Shown piece after piece: positions 1 to 5,171 of a DNA stretch of 5,171 nt. The DNA is from an uncultured Eubacteriales bacterium (GTDB taxonomy: Bacteria; Bacillota; Clostridia; Oscillospirales; CAG-272). A model generated the notes under the pieces. The model saw only the letters and a list, made by a program, of their open reading frames with translations, made no database searches and had not been told where the DNA came from. The position numbers and the translations under genes are program-made. The stretch is from positions 1 to 5,171 of the forward strand of contig URZF01000115.1 in NCBI GenBank assembly GCA_900552255.1, read 5' to 3'. Positions within the stretch are counted from its first letter, which is position 1; every line of letters starts with the position of its first letter.

Positions 1-42
1 CGGATCACGCGAGCGTGAACGCCGTCTTTTATAGCCGCCACC

Positions 43-106
43 GAACCGCTGCCGGCCGCACGAACGGTCGAACGGAACGTTCGCGGTTTCTTTTCGTTCT
101 TTTCTT
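43..106 (+). terminator. Possible intrinsic terminator of an off-window upstream gene
   Basis: Bases 43-49 (GAACCGC) can pair with 83-89 (GCGGTTT; one G-U pair). Inside this closing stem two smaller hairpins can form: 54-58 with 65-69, and 70-74 with 78-82 (GAACG/CGTTC around a GAA loop). A pyrimidine-rich tract rich in T follows at 87-106. The layout resembles a rho-independent terminator, but the stem is short and interrupted and the T run is broken by C and G. No coding sequence ending upstream can be verified. It would separate the methyltransferase gene from whatever precedes it. Low confidence. Confidence 0.3.
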
Positions 107-167
107 GTCCGACGGGGAAAAGGACATGTTTCTCCTTTCCAAAGTAGAAAAGAAAATATAAAATAAA

Positions 168-173
168 AAGGAA
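168..173 (+). promoter_or_regulatory. Ribosome binding site of the TrmH-family gene
   Basis: AAGGAA lies 5 bases before the ATG at 179, inside an A-rich stretch (141-170) with little secondary structure. It supports 179 as the translation start. No convincing -35/-10 pair is visible between 90 and 165, so the promoter may lie upstream of the window or be degenerate. Confidence 0.7.
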
Positions 174-178
174 ATCCC

Positions 179-994
179 ATGGAAATCATCACAAGCAAAC
201 AAAATCCCGCGGTCATCGCCGCGGCGAAGCTCGCGGATAAGAAATACCGCGAAATGACGCGTACCTTCGCTTTCGAGGGAGTGAAGCTGTTCTGCGAAGC
301 CGTTTCGGCGGGTGTCCGATTGACCCGCGTATTTGCAACGGAGGCGGCCTATGAGAAATACGGCGCGCTTCTTTCCGGTGCCGGAGAAGACAAATTGACG
401 CTCGTTTCGGAGCCGGTGTATGAAAAATTGTCCTTTGAGCGGTCGCCGCAGGGGATTTTCTGTGTGGCGGAATATTTTGAGCCGCAGACGTCGCAAGGAG
501 ACGCTTCATTTGTGATTTTTCTCGACGGCGTTTCGGACCCGGGAAATTTCGGCGCCGTACTGCGCGCGGCAGATGCGTTCGGCGCGGATACGGTGTACGC
601 CGGAGAGAATGGCGCCGATCTCTATAATCCCAAGACCGTGAGAGCTTGTATGGGTTCGCTTTTTCGTGTGAGGGTGCAGAGAACGGCAGACCTCTCAAGC
701 GATATTACTCGCCTGCGTGAGAACGGTTTCCGTATTTTTGCGGCGGCGCTGGACGAGCATTCCTCGGATATCCGGCGGACGGATTTGTCCGGCAAAATCG
801 GATTTGTCATCGGCAACGAAGGGCATGGGATATCCGACGCAGTGCGCGCCTCCTGTTCGGGAAGCGTGATTATCCCGATGAGGCAAGGCCCTCAGTCGCT
901 CAACGCCGCGGTGGCGGCGGGCGTCGTCATGTGGGAGGCGGCGAGGTGCCGGGATGCTTTTCCCGCGCAGGACAAGAAATATGAAGTCCTGTGA
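179..994 (+). CDS. SpoU/TrmH-family RNA 2'-O-ribose methyltransferase
   Basis: This 271-residue protein has the architecture of a SpoU-class (SPOUT, knotted) methyltransferase, which transfers a methyl group from S-adenosylmethionine to a ribose 2'-OH in rRNA or tRNA in the cytoplasm. Residues 1-100 match the substrate-binding domain, opening with ITSKQNP and then FEGVKL and EAVSAG. The catalytic domain has all three SpoU motifs. Motif 1 is at about 115-135 (DGVSDPGNFGAVLRAADAFG, with N123 and R129). Motif 2 is at about 209-219 (VIGNEGHGIS, with E214). Motif 3 is at about 232-253 (IPM, then SLNAAVAAG, with S240 and N242). The length is normal for the family, and the start is fixed by the AAGGAA site. 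The last 14 bases overlap the HAD gene. The RNA target cannot be read from the sequence: it could be an rRNA guanosine or uridine methylase of the YsgA/RlmB/TsnR type. The family call is very secure; the substrate is unknown. Confidence 0.95.
   Translation: MEIITSKQNPAVIAAAKLADKKYREMTRTFAFEGVKLFCEAVSAGVRLTRVFATEAAYEKYGALLSGAGEDKLTLVSEPVYEKLSFERSPQGIFCVAEYFEPQTSQGDASFVIFLDGVSDPGNFGAVLRAADAFGADTVYAGENGADLYNPKTVRACMGSLFRVRVQRTADLSSDITRLRENGFRIFAAALDEHSSDIRRTDLSGKIGFVIGNEGHGISDAVRASCSGSVIIPMRQGPQSLNAAVAAGVVMWEAARCRDAFPAQDKKYEVL
969..972 (+). promoter_or_regulatory. Ribosome binding site of the HAD gene, deciding its start
   Basis: AGGA lies 8 bases before the ATG at 981 and inside the end of the methyltransferase gene. 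A competing site, GAGGTG at 943-948, precedes an in-frame ATG at 954. The HAD motif I position favours 981, because it places the first catalytic aspartate at residue 10, as usual for the family. Confidence 0.55.
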
Positions 995-1646
995 TACGAT
1001 TCTGTTTGATTTGGACGGAACGCTGACCGACCCGGCTTTGGGCATCACAAATTCCATCGCATACGCCTTGCGGAAAATGAAGGTCAAGGTGCCCGACCGA
1101 AAGCGGCTGACACGCTTTATCGGCCCTCCGCTGATGGAAACGTTTCGGTCGGATTTCGGTTTTTCAACCGCGGATGCGGCGCTGGCTTTGCGGCATTATA
1201 GGGCGTATTTTGTCGAAAAGGGCATGTTTGAAAACAGCCTCTACGACGGAATCGGGGAATTGCTGACAGCGCTGAGGAGATCCGGAAAAACGCTTGCCGT
1301 GGCGACCTCAAAGCCGGAACCGTTTGCCGTAAAGATATTGGAGCATTTCGGAATCGCCGATCGCTTTGCCTATATCGCGGGCGGAACGCTTGACGAGACG
1401 AGAACGAAGAAAGCGGAGGTTATCCGGTATGCGCTTGAGAGACTCGGTATCCCCTCCGGTTTGTCCGCGGTGATGGTGGGCGACAGGAAATATGATATCG
1501 TCGGGGCGCGCGGGGTTGGCATTGCCTCCATCGGCGTTTTATACGGCTATGGAACGCGCGCTGAGCTTTCGGAGGCGGGCGCTCCGTTTCTCGCCGCAGA
1601 TATCGCGGAGTTGGGATCGCTTTTGATGCCTGAGCGTGTGCCGTAA
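981..1646 (+). CDS. HAD-superfamily hydrolase, phosphoglycolate phosphatase-like
   Basis: This 221-residue soluble protein belongs to HAD subfamily IA (Gph/PpaX-like), which removes phosphate from small phosphorylated metabolites through an aspartyl-phosphate intermediate and Mg2+. Motif I is FDLDGTLTD, with nucleophile D10 and acid/base D12. Residues of about 18-90 form the helical cap inserted after motif I (contains FIGPPLMETF). Motif II is VATSKPE (T109, S110). The motif III lysine is probably K143 or K144. Motif IV is VGDRKYDIVGA (D168, D172), followed by IGVLYGYGTRAEL, typical of this subgroup. All catalytic residues are present and the length is normal. The start overlaps the methyltransferase stop by 14 bases, implying cotranscription and probably coupled translation. 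An alternative ATG at 954 would add nine residues (MLFPRRTRN) that do not fit the family. The substrate is not predictable: phosphoglycolate, pyrophosphate or a nucleotide are all possible. No functional link to RNA methylation is evident. Confidence 0.93.
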   Translation: MKSCDTILFDLDGTLTDPALGITNSIAYALRKMKVKVPDRKRLTRFIGPPLMETFRSDFGFSTADAALALRHYRAYFVEKGMFENSLYDGIGELLTALRRSGKTLAVATSKPEPFAVKILEHFGIADRFAYIAGGTLDETRTKKAEVIRYALERLGIPSGLSAVMVGDRKYDIVGARGVGIASIGVLYGYGTRAELSEAGAPFLAADIAELGSLLMPERVP

Positions 1647-1647
1647 G

Positions 1648-1730
1648 CATAAAGAAGAGCGTTTCTTATGTTCCGAAAGTTCAAATTTTTTAAGCAGAGC
1701 TTGCTTTCGATATTTTGAATCTTGAAATAT
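1648..1730 (+). repeat. AT-rich intergenic stretch with three weak inverted repeats
   Basis: The 111-base gap between the HAD gene and dprA contains three potential hairpins. Bases 1648-1670 form an imperfect stem (CATAA then GAAG, paired with TTTCTTATG, one bulged A, loop AGCG). Bases 1674-1679 (CGAAAG) can pair with 1704-1709 (CTTTCG), with AAGC/GCTT (1692-1695 with 1699-1702) nested inside. Bases 1710-1715 (ATATTT) pair with 1725-1730 (AAATAT). A T run at 1686-1691 follows the first hairpin by 15 bases, too far for a standard terminator. No promoter with good -35 and -10 boxes is visible. It is unclear whether dprA is read from the upstream genes. Confidence 0.3.
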
Positions 1731-1747
1731 GCCGTTAATAGCGGAAC

Positions 1748-1752
1748 GGAGG
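1748..1752 (+). promoter_or_regulatory. Strong ribosome binding site of dprA, deciding its start
   Basis: GGAGG lies 5 bases (TTTTT) before the ATG at 1758. The reading frame stays open upstream to a TTG at 1722, but that codon has no comparable site and lies within a potential hairpin. The ATG at 1758 is therefore the likely start. Confidence 0.85.
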
Positions 1753-1757
1753 TTTTT

Positions 1758-3017
1758 ATGGAGCATCTTGTCTATTGGATATGGCTTTCCCTGCGGTGCG
1801 GTGCCGGCAGCGAGCTTGGTTCGTACCTTTTAAAGCATTTTTCCTCTCCGAAGGAGATATTTGAAGCGGACGAATCGGCGCTTCGCGCCGTGGACGGCGT
1901 CGATGATGACATTGCGGCGGCACTGCTTGACCGCGATCTTTCGTTGTCCCGCCGGATCCTCGAATACTGTGAACGCGTGAATGTCGGCATCATGACCTGC
2001 GAGAGCGCGGTATATCCCGAAAGGCTGCGCAGCATTCATGCGAAGCCGCTTCTGCTTTATTACAGAGGACGGGTGCCGGATATCGACGACAACGTGCTGA
2101 TTGCCTGTGTAGGGACCCGAAAATGCAGTGAGCACGGCGCGTCGGCCGCCCGAAGGCTCGGAGAGGATCTGGCGCGGGCGGGAGCCGTCGTGGTTTCCGG
2201 CATGGCGCTCGGGATCGACGCCTGCGCGCAGCAGGGCGCGCTTGCCGCCGGAGGGCATACGATCGCGGTGCTCGGCTGCGGGATCGACAGGGTGTATCCG
2301 CCTGAACACAAAGCTTTGATGGAACGCATTGCAAAGGAGGGCACGCTCATAACGGAGTACGCGCCGGGAACGGAGCCGAACGGCAAAAATTTTCCCATTC
2401 GGAATCGGATTATTTCAGGGCTCTGTCAAGGGACGGTCGTTGTCGAAGCGGACCTATACAGCGGTTCGCTCATCACCGCGCGTGCCGCGAGAATGCAGGG
2501 ACGCGATCTGTTTGCCTATCCGGGCAGTCCGGAGGATCCGCGCGCCGAGGGAACCAATACCCTGATCCGCGAGGGCGCGAAGCTCGTCACATGCGCCGCC
2601 GACATTTTGGACGAATACGAGCTTCTGTATCCGCACAGAATATTCACCGAAAGGCTTTCCCGTTCCCGCAGACGCCCTGCCGGGAGGACGGCAGGAAAAT
2701 CATCCGCGGCAGACGATAAGGGGTCGCGTGCGGGGGAACGCTTTGAGCGGGAAAGCATACGAAGCAAACCGAAAAAATCGGAGAATCCGCCGCCCGCACG
2801 AGCATCGCGCCGCGCGGATACCTCGGAGCTCGGCGAGCTGGAAAAGCTTGTGCTCGCTTCCATGAGAGGGGCCATGACGTCCGAGGAAATCGCGCAGGCG
2901 GTTCGGACGAAAACCGGGGCACCCTGTGAAACGGGCGCGCTTCTCGGCGCCCTTACCATGCTGGAAATCGGAGGCTTTATCGAAGCGGAGCCCGGCGGGA
3001 ATTACCGTCCGCTTTAA
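1758..3017 (+). CDS. dprA: DNA-processing protein DprA (Smf)
   Basis: DprA binds single-stranded DNA entering the cell during natural transformation and loads RecA onto it; it is also widespread in bacteria not known to be competent. The predicted protein is 419 residues. Residues 1-75 form an N-terminal helical/helix-hairpin-helix region (AVDGVDDDIAAALL at 44-57). Residues of about 80-290 are the Rossmann-like DprA domain, with VGTRKCSEHG (118-127), SGMALGIDACAQQGAL (147-162), VLGCGIDRVYPPEH (171-184), NFPIRNRIISGL (211-222) and SGSLITARAA (235-244). Residues 295-355 are a low-complexity, Arg/Lys/Ser/Pro-rich linker, probably disordered. Residues 356-419 form a winged-helix domain of the DprA C-terminal type (TSEEIAQAV, then LLGALTMLEIGGFIEAEPGGNY). 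The long linker makes the protein larger than many DprA proteins. topA follows after 75 bases, a gene order known from Bacillus subtilis (smf-topA) and other Firmicutes. Identity is certain; a role in competence here is not shown. Confidence 0.97.
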   Translation: MEHLVYWIWLSLRCGAGSELGSYLLKHFSSPKEIFEADESALRAVDGVDDDIAAALLDRDLSLSRRILEYCERVNVGIMTCESAVYPERLRSIHAKPLLLYYRGRVPDIDDNVLIACVGTRKCSEHGASAARRLGEDLARAGAVVVSGMALGIDACAQQGALAAGGHTIAVLGCGIDRVYPPEHKALMERIAKEGTLITEYAPGTEPNGKNFPIRNRIISGLCQGTVVVEADLYSGSLITARAARMQGRDLFAYPGSPEDPRAEGTNTLIREGAKLVTCAADILDEYELLYPHRIFTERLSRSRRRPAGRTAGKSSAADDKGSRAGERFERESIRSKPKKSENPPPARASRRADTSELGELEKLVLASMRGAMTSEEIAQAVRTKTGAPCETGALLGALTMLEIGGFIEAEPGGNYRPL

Positions 3018-3024
3018 AACAGTA

Positions 3025-3054
3025 TTGACAATTTTCATATTTTCGGTATATAAT
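3025..3054 (+). promoter_or_regulatory. Consensus sigma-A/sigma-70 promoter of topA
   Basis: TTGACA (3025-3030) and TATAAT (3049-3054) match the consensus at all twelve positions, separated by 18 bases of mostly A/T sequence. Transcription would start near 3059-3062, giving a leader of only about 31-34 bases before the topA ATG. The -35 box begins 8 bases after the dprA stop codon, and no terminator is seen in between, so topA may be served both by this promoter and by read-through. There is no extended -10 TG. The 18-base spacer is one longer than the optimum of 17, a geometry that can make a promoter sensitive to supercoiling; that such control applies here is inference. Confidence 0.88.
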
Positions 3055-3075
3055 AAGCGTTGCTTAACGTTTTTT

Positions 3076-3081
3076 AAGGAG
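3076..3081 (+). promoter_or_regulatory. Ribosome binding site of topA
   Basis: AAGGAG lies 11 bases before the ATG at 3093, a slightly long spacing. An in-frame GTG at 3081 overlaps the site and is unlikely to be the start. CTTAA (3063-3067) can pair with TTAAG (3074-3078), which would cover the first half of the site in a weak 5-bp hairpin. Confidence 0.75.
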
Positions 3082-3092
3082 TGCTTTTCACG

Positions 3093-5171
3093 ATGCAGGA
3101 AAACAAAAAGAATGTGAATCTCGTCATTGTCGAGTCGCCGGCAAAGGCCGCTACGATCAATTCCTATCTCGGCAGCGGCTATAAGGTCATCGCCTCCAAG
3201 GGGCATGTCAGAGATCTTCCGAAAAGCAGCCTCGGTGTCGATACGGAGCATGGCTTCAAGGCGAAATACATCAACATACAAGGAAAAAGCGCGCTCATTT
3301 CCGAAATGAAAAAGGAAGCGAAGAACGCGGACAAAATTTATCTCGCGACGGACCCAGACCGTGAGGGAGAAGCGATTTCATGGCATCTCGCCACGGTCCT
3401 CGGCATTGCGCCGGAGGATGCGAACCGCGTGGCGTTCAACGAGATTACCAAAAATACCATCAATTCGGAGATCGAGCATCCGCGCGCGATCGACATGAAT
3501 CTCGTCAATTCCCAGCAGGCGCGCCGCGTGCTTGACCGGATCGTGGGCTATAAGCTCAGTCCTTACCTTTGGAAAACCGTAAAAAGCGGACTTTCGGCGG
3601 GGCGCGTGCAGTCCGTCGCCACACGGATTATCGTGGAGCGCGAGGCGGAGATCGAAAAATTTGTCCCGAAGGAATTTTGGACGATCGAGGCGATTCTTTC
3701 CCTCGGCAGAAACCAAAAGGGAAAGGCGAAGTTTTTCGGGGACGCAAATGGAAAAATCGAGCTTGCGACCGGCGAGGAGGCGCAGAAGATCGTCGATGCC
3801 TGCCGCGCGAGCGAGTTCCGGGTAAGCGGCGTCAAAAAATCGAAAAAATCCAAGAGCCCGGAGCCGCCGTTTGAGACCTCGACGCTGCAACAGGCCGCGT
3901 CCAAGCGCTTCGGCTTTCATTCCAAGCGCACGATGAAGGTCGCGCAGGAGCTTTACGAGGGCGTGAATCTCGGTCCGGCGCACGGCGGCGTGCATGGTGT
4001 CATCACCTATATGAGAACGGATTCGCTCCGCATTTCCGACGAGGCGGCCGCCGCCGCTGAAAAGCTGATCAAGGAGAAATACGGCGCGGAATTTTATCCG
4101 TCGAAGCGAAAGACCTATAAATCCAAAAGCGGCGCGCAGGACGCGCACGAGGCGATCCGTCCGGTCAGCATGGAGCTTCTGCCGGAGGAAATCCGGCCGT
4201 TTCTTACGGCGGATCAATATAGGCTTTATAAGCTGATTTGGGACCGGTTTGTCGCAAGTCAGATGAAAAATGCGGAGTATGACGCCGTGGAGGTGGAGCT
4301 TGACAGCGCGGGCTATCTTTTTAAGATGAGCGAGAGCATTCTGGTATTCAAGGGCTATCGGGTGGCGTATTCGGACGACGAGGACACCGGCGACAAGAGC
4401 TCCAAGCTGCGCGGGATTTCGGAGGGCGACGTGCTGCCGTGCGAGGAGATCACGCCGATTCAGAATTTTACGGAGCCGCCCCCGCATTTCGACGAGGCGT
4501 CTCTCATCAAATTTTTAAAGGAAAAGGGGATCGGGCGTCCGAGCACCTATGCGCCGACGATCACCACGATTCTCGAAAGAGGCTATATCGAGCGGGATAA
4601 AAAGCTTCTCCTTGCGACGCCGCTCGGCAAGGCGACGGTGGAGCTCATGAAAAAGAACTTCCCGGAGATCGTCGATTATAAATTTACGGCCAACATGGAG
4701 ACCGAGCTTGACGAGATCGCGCGCGGAGACAACACCTTCGAGCACGTTTTGGAGGATTTCTACGGGGATTTTGAAAAAACGCTCGAGCGTGCGCAGGAGC
4801 ATATCGGAGAGAACAAGGTTGAGCTTCCGGTCGAGGAATCCGATATCATCTGTGAAAAATGCGGAAGAAGAATGGTGATCAAAACCGGCAGATTCGGCAA
4901 ATTCGCCGCTTGTCCGGGTTATCCTGAATGTAAAAATACGAAGCCTCTCGACGCTTCCGGCGAAGTCAAAAAGGAAAAAGAGGCGCCGGAAAAAACCGAT
5001 CTCAAATGCGAGCTTTGCGGCGGGGATATCGTCATCCGCAAGAGCCGTTACGGCAAATTTTATGCTTGCAGCAACTTCCCGAAGTGTAAATATACAAAGC
5101 CGATCCGAGAGGAAATCGGCGTGTCGTGCCCGAAGTGCGGCGCGCCTGTCGTCAAGGGCTTTGGGAAAAAT
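3093..5171 (+). CDS. topA: DNA topoisomerase I (type IA), 3' end cut by window
   Basis: TopA relaxes negatively supercoiled DNA by nicking one strand through a 5'-phosphotyrosine link and passing the other strand, balancing gyrase. The window holds 693 residues without a stop. The Toprim domain (about 8-115) has VIVESPAKA (E14, K18) and ATDPDREGEA (D87, D89, E91), which bind Mg2+. The topoisomerase core (about 130-560) includes SAGRVQSVA (169-176), the active-site motif YMRTDS with catalytic Y306 and R308, AHEAIRPV (351-358) and GIGRPSTYAPTI (479-490). The C-terminus carries C4 zinc ribbons: C587/C590/C607/C613, C639/C642/C659/C665, and a third starting at C679/C682 that the window end cuts. 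At least some 25-30 more residues are therefore expected. The protein has a normal length and all catalytic residues. The ATG at 3093 is preceded by AAGGAG and a consensus promoter. Identity is certain. Confidence 0.98.
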   Translation, partial: MQENKKNVNLVIVESPAKAATINSYLGSGYKVIASKGHVRDLPKSSLGVDTEHGFKAKYINIQGKSALISEMKKEAKNADKIYLATDPDREGEAISWHLATVLGIAPEDANRVAFNEITKNTINSEIEHPRAIDMNLVNSQQARRVLDRIVGYKLSPYLWKTVKSGLSAGRVQSVATRIIVEREAEIEKFVPKEFWTIEAILSLGRNQKGKAKFFGDANGKIELATGEEAQKIVDACRASEFRVSGVKKSKKSKSPEPPFETSTLQQAASKRFGFHSKRTMKVAQELYEGVNLGPAHGGVHGVITYMRTDSLRISDEAAAAAEKLIKEKYGAEFYPSKRKTYKSKSGAQDAHEAIRPVSMELLPEEIRPFLTADQYRLYKLIWDRFVASQMKNAEYDAVEVELDSAGYLFKMSESILVFKGYRVAYSDDEDTGDKSSKLRGISEGDVLPCEEITPIQNFTEPPPHFDEASLIKFLKEKGIGRPSTYAPTITTILERGYIERDKKLLLATPLGKATVELMKKNFPEIVDYKFTANMETELDEIARGDNTFEHVLEDFYGDFEKTLERAQEHIGENKVELPVEESDIICEKCGRRMVIKTGRFGKFAACPGYPECKNTKPLDASGEVKKEKEAPEKTDLKCELCGGDIVIRKSRYGKFYACSNFPKCKYTKPIREEIGVSCPKCGAPVVKGFGKN

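Noticed and set aside
1..18. Possible tail of an upstream gene (RITRA then TGA at 16-18)
   Set aside because: Five residues are too few to recognise, and the other two forward frames also stop shortly (32-34 and by about 155). No frame can be preferred.
136..164. Promoter-like pair TTTCCA (136-141) and TAAAAT (159-164) with 17-base spacing before the methyltransferase gene
   Set aside because: Transcription would start at about 171, removing the ribosome binding site at 168-173, and the -35 matches only 4 of 6 bases.
29..496. Open frame of 155 codons on the minus strand at the left end
   Set aside because: Most of it is antisense to the methyltransferase gene. The translation is Arg/Phe-rich without any family motif, and it runs through the inverted repeat.
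1722..1757. TTG at 1722 as an upstream start for dprA
   Set aside because: It has no good ribosome binding site and would add 12 residues (MKYAVNSGTEVF) not typical of DprA. The ATG at 1758 has GGAGG at ideal spacing.
2700..3281. Open frame of 193 codons on the minus strand spanning the dprA-topA junction
   Set aside because: It crosses two well-supported genes and the consensus topA promoter, has no recognisable domain, and looks like a mirror of GC-rich coding sequence.
3378..4487. Open frame of 369 codons on the minus strand, antisense to topA
   Set aside because: It lies wholly inside topA, whose domains and catalytic residues are unambiguous. The translation is rich in Arg, Leu and His with no recognisable domain, as expected for the complement of GC-rich codons.
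4854..5171. Repeated Cys motifs as a separate small zinc-finger gene
   Set aside because: They are in frame with topA and are the usual C-terminal zinc ribbons of bacterial topoisomerase I.
1..5171. Mobile element, CRISPR array, tRNA/rRNA gene, or defence/novel system
   Set aside because: No transposase, integrase, regularly spaced repeats, cloverleaf or unknown gene cluster is visible; every sizeable coding region belongs to a well-known housekeeping family.

Overview
The window is an ordinary chromosomal housekeeping segment. It is GC-rich, all genes lie on the + strand, and they are closely spaced. It carries, in order, a SpoU/TrmH-family RNA 2'-O-methyltransferase (179-994), a HAD-superfamily phosphatase (981-1646), the DNA-processing protein DprA (1758-3017) and DNA topoisomerase I TopA (3093 to the window end, 3' end missing). 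The dprA-topA adjacency, the AGGA/GGAGG-type ribosome binding sites and a fully consensus TTGACA/TATAAT promoter suggest a Bacillota (Firmicutes) bacterium. GC-rich codon use (GCG, CCG, CGC and ATC common) points to a GC-rich Clostridia-like lineage. That assignment is inference; no marker here fixes the species.

Region by region: bases 1-178 hold no gene I can support. They contain an inverted repeat followed by a pyrimidine-rich tract, possibly the terminator of an off-window gene, and then an A-rich stretch carrying the ribosome binding site of the methyltransferase gene. The methyltransferase and HAD genes overlap by 14 bases and are almost certainly cotranscribed. A 111-base, AT-rich gap (1647-1757) with weak inverted repeats separates them from dprA. 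The dprA-topA gap is 75 bases and holds a perfect sigma-70/sigma-A type promoter with an 18-base spacer, so topA has its own transcription start even if it also receives read-through from dprA.

Functionally the genes cover RNA modification, small-molecule dephosphorylation, handling of incoming single-stranded DNA (DprA loads RecA), and removal of negative supercoils (TopA). No mobile element, CRISPR array, RNA gene, phage gene or defence system is visible. I looked for a novel system and did not find one. The points most worth a second look are the topA promoter and its short, possibly structured leader, the long basic linker in DprA, and the overlapping methyltransferase/HAD pair.
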